NCBI GenBank assembly: GCA_963930055.1
Contig: CAWVKS010000004.1
Span: forward strand, 1 to 64,000
Length of the DNA stretch: 64,000 bases
Direction: 5' to 3'
Origin: Pullichristensenella sp963930055
GTDB lineage: Bacteria > Bacillota > Clostridia > Christensenellales > Aristaeellaceae
Of this stretch, positions 15,340 through 22,410 are shown piece by piece (the first letter of the stretch is position 1; every line of letters begins with the position of its first letter). The translations under genes were made by a program, and so were the position numbers. The notes under the pieces are model-generated. The model worked only from the letters and a program-made list of their open reading frames with translations, did no database searches and had not been told where the DNA came from.

Positions 15340-16515
15340 TTAGTTCCTTTGAATGAGAAAAACCGCTTTTTTGCCTTCCATCGTCCGTTCCAGAACGCCG
15401 CATTCGCACAACCTCAACAAATCCTTGCGCGCCGTCTCGGTGACGATCTTGTACTTTTTCCGCCATGTCTCCACTGTGACGCGCTCATGATCCCCTTCCA
15501 GCAGCCATTTCGCGCCGGCCAGCTGGCGGCTGTTGAGTTGCCCCGAGTTCTCCAACTCCCGCAGCCGCGCCCCAGCAAGTACGTGGTGGGTGAGATGGTT
15601 CTCCATCTCCTGCACGCTGCGGGCCAGCATGCCGCTGTAAAAATCAATGAAGTAGGTCATGTCGCCCTCGGATTCTTCCACATTGGCCATTGCCCGGTAA
15701 TACTTTCCCCGCTCCTTAGCCACGAGGTTGGAGATCGAGAAGTAGCGGAAAAACGCATAGCCCGATTGTATCAGCATCATGTAGCTCAGCGCCCGCGCCG
15801 TGCGTCCGTTGCCGTCCGCGAAGGGATGCACATAGGCAAGATAGAAGTGCGCCGCGCACGCCTTGAGAACCGGATGCAGCTCACTTTCGTGGATGAACGC
15901 CGCCAGCGCGCGCATCATCTCTGGTACCCGCGCCGCCTCCGGCGGGCGATAGACCACATCCTCCCGGCCCATGACATATACCTGCTTTTTCCGGTATCCC
16001 TCCACTACTTCTTCCGCAGCCGACCGCGTCACGATCCGGGCGATTTCAACAATCGTGTCCTCGGTGATTTCCTCATCCAGATGCCCCAGCGCATAGGTCA
16101 GGGCGTCGTAGTTGTTCTTCACCATCTGCTCAGACTTATCCTTTGGCTTGCGGTCCCTGCGCAGGAAATTGGCGGCGGCCTCCCGCGAGGTAAACGCGCC
16201 CTCGATCATGCTGGAAAACACGGCTTCGTCAATAACCGCGTCGTCCGCCATGCGCAGAAGCGCCGGACTGTCAAACAGCGCGTCCCGGCGTGCAAGCGCG
16301 GCTATGGCGTCGCACTGCCGCTCGATGCTCGGATTGAGTACAAACCAGAACAACCTGCCCGCCTGATCCTTCAGCGTGAACTCCGTCGCCCGCGCCCGCC
16401 GCGCCTCTTGCAGCGCCGGCCGGAACGACGAAATCGGCCGCGACACGGGCAGGCGGTGAATGATCTCCGCGCGGGAAAGATACCGTTCAATAAATTCTTC
16501 AATCAGATAGTCCAT
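15340..16515 (-). CDS. Fic family protein with intact AMPylation motif
   Basis: A 391-aa Fic/DOC enzyme. The active-site loop is HPFADGNGRTAR (His230 to Arg241), a full match to HPFx(D/E)GN(G/K)RxxR. An N-terminal inhibitory helix SSMIEG (Ser101-Gly106) fits the (S/T)xxxE(G/N) motif, so the enzyme should be auto-inhibited by Glu105 (class II). The C-terminus (about 320-391) is a winged-helix unit (VTVETWRKKYKIVTETARKDLLRL). Such proteins transfer AMP to protein targets; the target here is unknown. ATG at 16515 was chosen for its AGGAGG site; upstream ATG at 16545 has none. It resembles the N-terminal half of the larger Fic-like protein at 17522 (shared YLSR.E...LP.S block near the start), so the two are paralogues. 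Confidence 0.88.
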   Translation of the reverse strand: MDYLIEEFIERYLSRAEIIHRLPVSRPISSFRPALQEARRARATEFTLKDQAGRLFWFVLNPSIERQCDAIAALARRDALFDSPALLRMADDAVIDEAVFSSMIEGAFTSREAAANFLRRDRKPKDKSEQMVKNNYDALTYALGHLDEEITEDTIVEIARIVTRSAAEEVVEGYRKKQVYVMGREDVVYRPPEAARVPEMMRALAAFIHESELHPVLKACAAHFYLAYVHPFADGNGRTARALSYMMLIQSGYAFFRYFSISNLVAKERGKYYRAMANVEESEGDMTYFIDFYSGMLARSVQEMENHLTHHVLAGARLRELENSGQLNSRQLAGAKWLLEGDHERVTVETWRKKYKIVTETARKDLLRLCECGVLERTMEGKKAVFLIQRN

Positions 16516-16754
16516 CTCCTGAGCCTCCTGCGTTTCTGCTGCCATTTTACTACTATTTTTCTGCCAATGCAAGAGGCGTATTCAGAAAACGGCGTTCTCA
16601 GCCGTCCCAAATCTCGCAGGAGGAATTGGCGCTGTAATGTACGTTTGCGGTCGGCAAGCAGGGTACGCAAATTGCTGGCGATCCCCATCCATCCTCCGGG
16701 GTAGGGAAGTATACTTTATATCAACGCCGTTTACAGCGGTTCTACCGCATAAAG

Positions 16755-16800
16755 ACCCCCGATGTGATAGGGCGCTTCTGTCCCATATCCTATCAGGGGT
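16755..16800 (-). terminator. Hairpin terminator at the end of the recombinase operon
   Basis: On the minus strand the pairs ACCCC-TGAT / ATCGGGGGT and GATAGG / CCTATC form a nested stem followed by CTTT, 25 bp after the stop of the 225-aa gene. It is a plausible but imperfect intrinsic terminator. The rest of the 16516-16824 gap shows no gene. Confidence 0.45.
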
Positions 16801-16824
16801 TTGCAGTGTCTGAAAAATGATCGC

Positions 16825-17502
16825 TCACGGCGTCTGTGCGTCTTCGGCATCCAACAGCAAACGTATGATCTCGCGGGAGGTCTCCGGGTCGCGCTCGAGC
16901 AACAGCTCTGCCAGCGCGTTGGAGGTGATCTGAAAGGCGAAGTGCAGCATCGGCACCGCAAGAAACCGCTTTGCGAACAGCTCGTTCAGCTTTTCCATAT
17001 CTGTCTCGCTTCCCAGTATCCCGCAGATCTCGCTGTAAAGTTTGTCGAGCAAGGCCGAGTCCATGCGTGTCTCTGTATCGTACCAGATGTCCTGGACAAG
17101 CGTGGGCAGATGCTCGTGGAGGAACTTGCCCACCATGTGGCAGAAGTAGATGAGGTATCTCGTATTCGCTTCCTGATTGGGCAGCGGATGCTTCGCGGCA
17201 TATTCCTGCACTTCCCGGGCGAAAATGTCCTGCCGTTCCTGCTCGGGCGGCAAGCCCTGCGCCGCCCTGCGGCATTGCGCGGAGAGCGGGCGGGTCAGGG
17301 GATCGTCGGCGGAGAAAACCTCATCCAGGGGGGTCGAACAGGCGATCAGGAGCTGACGGATGTATTCGTCGAGCTTATACGCGTGCGTCCCCAGCCGCCG
17401 GCGAATCATCCTTGCCTGCGATAGAAAGCTCTCGAGCGTGTCGTGCCCGGCGACGAAATCAGCAGCGCCCAACCATGCGTTTTCGCGCTCAAATATGTTC
17501 AT
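16825..17502 (-). CDS. Hypothetical helical protein, last gene of the recombinase operon
   Basis: A 225-aa, predominantly alpha-helical soluble protein without a family I recognise. It has no signal peptide or membrane segment. Notable features are a basic helix near residue 30 (SFLSQARMIRRRLGTHAYKLDEYIRQ), a central REVQEYAAKHPLPNQEANTRY segment, and a leucine-rich C-terminus (NALAELLLERDPETSREIIRLLL). ATG at 17502 has GAAGGAGG upstream. The gene begins 19 bp after the stop of the degenerate Fic gene, and is the seventh and last in the tight leftward operon headed by the serine recombinase. By position it could be a partner of the Fic-like protein, but no sequence evidence ties it to a known antitoxin. 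Confidence 0.65.
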   Translation of the reverse strand: MNIFERENAWLGAADFVAGHDTLESFLSQARMIRRRLGTHAYKLDEYIRQLLIACSTPLDEVFSADDPLTRPLSAQCRRAAQGLPPEQERQDIFAREVQEYAAKHPLPNQEANTRYLIYFCHMVGKFLHEHLPTLVQDIWYDTETRMDSALLDKLYSEICGILGSETDMEKLNELFAKRFLAVPMLHFAFQITSNALAELLLERDPETSREIIRLLLDAEDAQTP

Positions 17503-17521
17503 GGGAACCTCCTTCATGTCG

Positions 17522-19909
17522 TCATGCGCTGAGCGTCGCCCGTCCGGCGGCACTCTCCATCAGGCGCTCCGCATCCTGCTCCTGCTGCTGGCTGGGTGGC
17601 AGTGGCCCCGCCACCTGTCTAAAGCACTCGGGATGCTCTTCGGAGGACACCGCAAAAACATAGCGGTTGGCCTTCCCTGGCTCCCGGATCGTTTCCAGTA
17701 TGCCGCGCTCGGCGAAGTTTTTCAGGTGAAAGTACATCGTTGAATCGTCGGTGTGGAGCAGCTTTGAACAATCTTCGGCACAGAACTCCTTTTGACCAAA
17801 TTGCCCGTACATTGTCGCCAGATATTGCTTCTGTTTGGACGTAAGAGCGTCGCTGCGGACGTCAGCGGGGCGCTCCCGGTTCAGTCGATAGATGCATCGG
17901 CCATGCCCGTCGCGCATCTTGTGGATCAGCCCCATGTTCATCGCACGGCGAACATCGGTGCAATATGTCGTTTTGGAAACGTCAAACGTCTCTCCCCATT
18001 CCTTCGGGGCAAAATGCTCCCTGCCGCTGTCAATGAGCTTCAGGAGAAACTGTCCTATTCGTTGAAAACTGGATGATAATGGATCCGCCGCCAGCACGCG
18101 CAGCGTTTCCGTGAGATCAGTCGAGAGGGCAGGATCTGCGGCCTCTTCCTGCAGGCAAAACTCATACAGCGCCGTTCTCTGTTCTGGCGTCACATTCCTA
18201 ATGATGCCTCGTTCCGCCATGACGTCGCAGGCGTCGTCAGCGTTCTCCTTGGGAACGCCCATGTAGCCTACCCATTCCGAACGGTGGAAGCGGTAAATGC
18301 CTTTGGCGAGCATTTCCCGGATGGTCTCCGCCGCCCGCCGCCTTATGTTCGATTTGCTGCGGGAAAAGGTTTCCACCTTATCCTCGAAGCTCATGGCAGC
18401 CCATGCCGACGCCTTGGCTGCCAGTTTTGCTCTCGTTGCCCATTGCGGGGGGCTCTCCGTAGCGGCCCCATCCGGCGCGATCCTGAAAGAATAGCGCATG
18501 AGATCTCCGCCGAGGTGCTTTTCGAGCATCCCCCTGTCGTAGAGGGCGCGGCATTCATGGTCTGCTTTCCTGCGGGGAATCTGCAATATCCGGCTCCAGT
18601 CTGTGACGGTGAACGTAGTCATGCCATGGCTGAGCATGGCGCGGATGTGTTCCGGGTATTCCCGGCAGCGTTCGTAGGGGGAATCCTTGAGCGCGTCAAC
18701 TTTCTCGAGGAACTCTTCCTGCGAACACAGGGGCCAGGGCGGCTGATGGCGGCGCCTGGGGCCAGGGGTCTCTACGGGGACAGCCTTTTCTTCGGGGCCA
18801 TCGTCCCCTTTCCCGGCATCTTCGGTGTCTGCGTCAATAATGCTGTCATCCACCGCAAGCAACTCGTCGGGCGTCATTGCGCTTGGAACACGCATTTCTG
18901 TGGGAGCGCTTTGCAACGGCTCCCGCGCCATGCGGCGTTCCTGTTCCAATGCCTCTTCCTCCCTGTGCCGTTCCCGCGTTTTTTTCTCCTCCAGCGCCCG
19001 GGCAAGAAGCTCCAAATAGTATTCCACGAAGTACGTGAGATCCCCGCCGTTCTCGCCACGAAGGATATCCCGCATGGCCTTGTAGTAGCGGTAATTCTCC
19101 CGGGCGATGACGCCGGAAATGGAAATATCCCGGAACAGGTCATAACCGCTGCGCAAAAGCACCGCGGAAGAGATCATCCGCGCCAGCCGTTCGTTCCCTT
19201 CGGGGAAGGGGCGTACCACCAATATGTATGCCTGTCCGACCGCCGACTTGATCAGCGGATGGACGCCGCCATCGCGGAGAAAATCGTAGTATTCCCGCAT
19301 CCTGTCGGGCAGGGAAATGGCGGACGGGACGCTGTAACGCTCATCGCTCATAGCGGCGATGGGATGGCTGTCTGTCTGACGATAATCCTCTGCGGCGTTG
19401 TCCATCTCCTGCGTCAGCGCCCAGGCAAGGGAGCGGACAAACGGTTCGTCCAAAGGGAGATAGAGCGCGCTGATCATCGCCTGCCAGGCGCAGCGGTTGT
19501 TCCAGATCATCTGCTCCTGGATGTTCTCCGGCTCTGTGCCCCGTTGCAGGAAGTCCATGGCCTCCTGCAAGGGGATCTGCGCGCCCTCGACAAAGCTGGT
19601 AAAGAACATCTCCTCCGTCATGGCGCTGGTCATCTGCGCCCGATAGGGGTCAAAGCCGTCCGCCTGCGCCATTGCCGCCTCGCAGAGCCGCTCGCTGGCA
19701 TGGACCATGCGCTGGGTCTCCACATACCAGTAGGGCATCCCGGCGGCGTTATATAGGGGCAACACTGCGGCCGTCGCCTTTCGGCGGTTCAGCAGTTCCG
19801 GCCAGAAGGCGTCGATGGACAGGCTCAGCGGGAGCTTGTAGAGTACTTCCTGCCGTGAGAGGTAGTGTTCCTGAAAATACGCCATCAGCCTCTCTTTTTC
19901 CAATGCCAC
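17522..19909 (-). CDS. Degenerate Fic-domain protein fused to four winged-helix units
   Basis: A 795-aa protein. Residues 1-310 are Fic-like and align with the 391-aa Fic protein nearby. The inhibitory-type motif TSFVEG (104-109) is kept, but the active loop reads RPFPEGNERLAR (from Arg233): the catalytic His is Arg and the anion-hole Gly is Glu (240), so AMP transfer is unlikely. A charged linker (about 305-395) leads into four helix-turn-helix/winged units at about 420-478, 525-585, 622-678 and 692-755, each with a basic, aromatic wing (for example KHLGGDLMRYSF, GHGRCIYRL, GKANRYVFAV). GTG at 19909 is chosen because AGAGGAGG lies 8 nt upstream; the next ATG (19885) is worse. Probably a DNA-binding regulator or antagonist derived from a Fic enzyme. 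Confidence 0.75.
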   Translation of the reverse strand: MALEKERLMAYFQEHYLSRQEVLYKLPLSLSIDAFWPELLNRRKATAAVLPLYNAAGMPYWYVETQRMVHASERLCEAAMAQADGFDPYRAQMTSAMTEEMFFTSFVEGAQIPLQEAMDFLQRGTEPENIQEQMIWNNRCAWQAMISALYLPLDEPFVRSLAWALTQEMDNAAEDYRQTDSHPIAAMSDERYSVPSAISLPDRMREYYDFLRDGGVHPLIKSAVGQAYILVVRPFPEGNERLARMISSAVLLRSGYDLFRDISISGVIARENYRYYKAMRDILRGENGGDLTYFVEYYLELLARALEEKKTRERHREEEALEQERRMAREPLQSAPTEMRVPSAMTPDELLAVDDSIIDADTEDAGKGDDGPEEKAVPVETPGPRRRHQPPWPLCSQEEFLEKVDALKDSPYERCREYPEHIRAMLSHGMTTFTVTDWSRILQIPRRKADHECRALYDRGMLEKHLGGDLMRYSFRIAPDGAATESPPQWATRAKLAAKASAWAAMSFEDKVETFSRSKSNIRRRAAETIREMLAKGIYRFHRSEWVGYMGVPKENADDACDVMAERGIIRNVTPEQRTALYEFCLQEEAADPALSTDLTETLRVLAADPLSSSFQRIGQFLLKLIDSGREHFAPKEWGETFDVSKTTYCTDVRRAMNMGLIHKMRDGHGRCIYRLNRERPADVRSDALTSKQKQYLATMYGQFGQKEFCAEDCSKLLHTDDSTMYFHLKNFAERGILETIREPGKANRYVFAVSSEEHPECFRQVAGPLPPSQQQEQDAERLMESAAGRATLSA

Positions 19910-19914
19910 ACAGA

Positions 19915-20334
19915 TCAACCTCCTCTGCCGGTCCTGCTGCCTTCTCCGCCGAGCGGTGCGTGGAGCAGCGCGGGCTGGGCGCTGTTCAGGTCAAACACGA
20001 TGGCGTTGTGGGACTCGATATACGTCCCATAGACCACCCATGGCCGCGCGTCCATCCAGCGGATCAGCCTGCGGATGCGCCTGAGCAGCGAGTGGCCGCT
20101 CATTTCAAACTGCGACATGGGCGTCGTAGGGACTACGATCGCCTCCCTGTCGTCGATGGTGCATGCCTGCACCAGGAGCATTTGCCGCTCTTCGTTGATC
20201 AGCATCTGCACCTGACGGGGATGCTGCAGTGTATCAAGCACAGCCTGGTTGAGCAGTATGCTGTCCTCCTCCAGACAGAGGGTCAACGTCAGCGGTTCGA
20301 CGCTGATCCGGGAAATCCCATCGTATCCGTTCAT
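19915..20334 (-). CDS. Free-standing recombinase-accessory domain protein, copy 3
   Basis: A 139-aa protein almost entirely made of the domain that also forms the C-terminal extension of the serine recombinase at 22411. The shared pattern is a strand with a Phe/Leu-x-Asn-x3 turn (SILLNQAVLDTL), a VQMLINEERQMLLVQAC strand pair, then a helix (SLLRRIRRLIRWM) and a final YIESHNAIVFDLNSA strand. The helix is basic, which hints at nucleic acid binding. This is the most divergent of the three free copies: the usual VRP after the second strand is VQA. ATG at 20334 overlaps the previous stop (ATGA). No catalytic motif is visible; function unknown, inferred to assist the recombinase. Confidence 0.65.
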   Translation of the reverse strand: MNGYDGISRISVEPLTLTLCLEEDSILLNQAVLDTLQHPRQVQMLINEERQMLLVQACTIDDREAIVVPTTPMSQFEMSGHSLLRRIRRLIRWMDARPWVVYGTYIESHNAIVFDLNSAQPALLHAPLGGEGSRTGRGG

Positions 20335-21197
20335 ACCTTCGTCACCTCACCTGTCTCCTGGTCGATGATCTCCATGGGCATCTGTTCAGGGGTTTGGGCG
20401 CCGGCCGCGTTTTCCATGAGATCGAAGCCCTCCATCAAGTCGACGCGCGTGGACGCCGTATGCTCCAATACCGGCATACCGAAGGAATCGCGCCAGTCGG
20501 AGGGGTACATGGGAACAGGCCGCTTGCGCCGGGGCTTGCCCTCTTCATCCACTTCTTTGGTCTGTGGCAGGAACGCCTCCGTACTCGTCAGGTCAAATAC
20601 ATACAATTGCTCGCCCTGATAGTTGATGCGCGTCCCCTGCAGCTTGTAGCGGTAGAGCGCTTCCCAGCCCATCAGGTCGTAGAGCTTGGCGGTAAAGAGC
20701 CCGCAGGTGATCTGGCGGCTCTTGCGCTTGTCGTCACGGACCACGCACCAGCGGATGGCGTCCCGCGCACCCTCGGCACAGGGACGGATGACCAGTTTTT
20801 CCGTGGTCGGGTTCACGAGGATCTGGACATACACGACTTGCTCCAGCTTGGAGATGCAGGAATTGTTGAAGATGATGCTGTTGCCCTTGATCGTCAGTGT
20901 CGGGTCAAAGCGGTGCGAGAAAAACTCCCTGCGCACCACCTGATAGCCGTCGAAGGAAAAGCCGGCCTCCAGGGCGATCCGCGCGGCCTCGTCGCGCTCT
21001 GCCTTGCTCAGGGGCTTGAAACCTCCCGGCGTAAGCACCTGCGCCTGATCCAGCGGTGAAGTCGCCGCCATTGCCGGGGGATAGGCCCGCGCATACCCGG
21101 GGACAGGGGGCGGCGAATAGGGGCGGTTCATTGCCTGCGGCGCGTAGGCCGCCTGTTGCGCCTGCCGGTTGGGATACTTGAAGCTGCGTTCGTCCAT
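20331..21197 (-). CDS. Free-standing recombinase-accessory domain protein, copy 2
   Basis: A 288-aa protein. The first about 60 residues are Pro/Tyr/Gln-rich and probably disordered (PYSPPPVPGYARAYPPAM). Residues about 84-215 match the C-terminal extension of the recombinase: YQVVRREFFSHRFDP against FQVARADMFSHTFEP, SIIFNNSCISKLEQ against GITFNSTCVSRLDR, LVIRPCAEGARDAIRW against LAVRPCAPDDGNAIRW, then LMGWEALYRYKLQG against VLGWDEGYRYRVPC. The similarity continues into a FGMPVLEH segment near the end (FGTPVFEH in the recombinase), so it is a near-complete copy of that extension. ATG at 21197 has GGAGG upstream. Inferred role: DNA-binding or directionality partner of the recombinase. Confidence 0.7.
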   Translation of the reverse strand: MDERSFKYPNRQAQQAAYAPQAMNRPYSPPPVPGYARAYPPAMAATSPLDQAQVLTPGGFKPLSKAERDEAARIALEAGFSFDGYQVVRREFFSHRFDPTLTIKGNSIIFNNSCISKLEQVVYVQILVNPTTEKLVIRPCAEGARDAIRWCVVRDDKRKSRQITCGLFTAKLYDLMGWEALYRYKLQGTRINYQGEQLYVFDLTSTEAFLPQTKEVDEEGKPRRKRPVPMYPSDWRDSFGMPVLEHTASTRVDLMEGFDLMENAAGAQTPEQMPMEIIDQETGEVTKV

Positions 21198-21217
21198 GCG
21201 TGTTCCTCCATTCTTTA

Positions 21218-21655
21218 TCAAAGCCGCGGCGCGTATTTGCGTCGGGCGACCGCTTCCGTGTCGTGCAAGGCAAACAGCAGGATAGGGCCGGTATGGGTCT
21301 GGATGGCGGTGCCGGCGGCGCGATAATCACATTCTTGGCGCCAACCCATCCGCGCATAGAGCCCCTGCACAAAGGGCGATGATAGGATCGCCTTGGGCCT
21401 CACGCACGCGCCCGTCCTGTGGACCCACTCTGCCCCGGGAACGTCGTTCCCCTCCGATGGGCGCACGATCAGCATTTGCCCGTTATCGTTGACGTAAATG
21501 GTAACGCGCTCCGCCCGCGCCAGGGCGTTCACTGCTCCCTGGTTAAAGCAAAGGGCACCTGCACCAAAGCGCACCCTGGGCGGGGGCCAGGGGGAAGACG
21601 GCGCGGCCTCCTCCGCGATCCCGGGCTGTGTCCCAAACTCTGTGATATTGTTCAT
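21218..21655 (-). CDS. Free-standing recombinase-accessory domain protein, copy 1
   Basis: A 145-aa protein carrying the same domain as the recombinase extension (residues about 27-135). Diagnostic pieces are GALCFNQGAVNALARAERV, IYVNDNGQMLIVRPSEG, then a W in the position of the NAIRW motif (AEWVHR), then LYARMGWRQECDYRAAG and ILLFALHDTEA. The order and spacing match the 288-aa copy (FNNSCISKLEQ, LVNPTTEKLVIRPC, LMGWEALYRYKL, LYVFDLTSTEA). ATG at 21655 is preceded by GGAGGGAATGT. It starts 13 bp after the stop of the 246-aa gene. No other domain is present, so this copy is a minimal version of the module. Confidence 0.7.
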   Translation of the reverse strand: MNNITEFGTQPGIAEEAAPSSPWPPPRVRFGAGALCFNQGAVNALARAERVTIYVNDNGQMLIVRPSEGNDVPGAEWVHRTGACVRPKAILSSPFVQGLYARMGWRQECDYRAAGTAIQTHTGPILLFALHDTEAVARRKYAPRL

Positions 21656-21668
21656 ACATTCCCTCCAT

Positions 21669-22409
21669 TCATGATTTTTTCGAGCGCCACAGCTTTCCGA
21701 CCAAAAGCATATCCAGCCGCCGACAGATCTCCTGCGCGCAGTCGGCCAGCGCGACCTCGTCATCATGAGCCATTTGTTCATAGAAGTCGCGCATAAAGCG
21801 CTCGCTGAAGGCCCCGTAGACCATCCGGCTGGATTCATCGTGCATGTGGCATTCGCAGCGATAGATGTACCCGAGCCAATAGGCATATTCGTAGGCGTCG
21901 GCGAGCGCTTTCATGTCTTTGGGAAGGTCGGGGGCTTCCTGTTCGACCGGCTTATCCTTGGAGGTTTCCTGTAACGCATCGTCCGCGAGGCACGCCTGCA
22001 CCACCGCGAGATTCGCGCTCTTACTGGCGTCAACGCCGCTTACGATCCTGTCCAGCCACATCACCACGTCGACGAGCAACTGCGGGGATTGCAGCAGCAT
22101 AGGAATACGGAGGAACTCCGAGACATCATCCGTCTCCATGCCTCCGGCAACGGAGAAGCTGTAGTCGATGATGCCCGCCAGCTGGCTGTTCATGTACACG
22201 GGGACAAACCTCTCCATGGCGTACCCTTGGTCGATCGCCGCCATGAAGATATTGCCCTGCATGTCACAGTAGGCAAGGTCGCGGGCAGTGAACGGCCGCT
22301 CGATCTTCTCAACCGCCGGGTTCAGCGGGGATTCCCGCGCCATCTTCATCAGCCTGCGCACATTGCGGGAAAGGGGCCGGCTCCGCGCCGGGTTCCTGGA
22401 CTGTTTCAC
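21669..22409 (-). CDS. Hypothetical protein, second gene of the recombinase operon
   Basis: A 246-aa soluble protein, mostly helical, with a strongly basic N-terminus (NPARSRPLSRNVRRLMKMAR) compatible with nucleic acid contact. The middle contains aromatic and acidic helices (YAYWLGYIYRCECHMHD) with a Cys-Glu-Cys-His-Met-His cluster near residue 195 that could bind a metal. No known family is recognised. The GTG at 22409 starts one base after the recombinase stop; GGGAGG lies 8 nt upstream of it, while the GTG at 22418 sits within that site. Its place between the recombinase and the domain copies argues for a shared task such as excision control. Confidence 0.6.
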   Translation of the reverse strand: MKQSRNPARSRPLSRNVRRLMKMARESPLNPAVEKIERPFTARDLAYCDMQGNIFMAAIDQGYAMERFVPVYMNSQLAGIIDYSFSVAGGMETDDVSEFLRIPMLLQSPQLLVDVVMWLDRIVSGVDASKSANLAVVQACLADDALQETSKDKPVEQEAPDLPKDMKALADAYEYAYWLGYIYRCECHMHDESSRMVYGAFSERFMRDFYEQMAHDDEVALADCAQEICRRLDMLLVGKLWRSKKS

Positions 22410-22410
22410 A

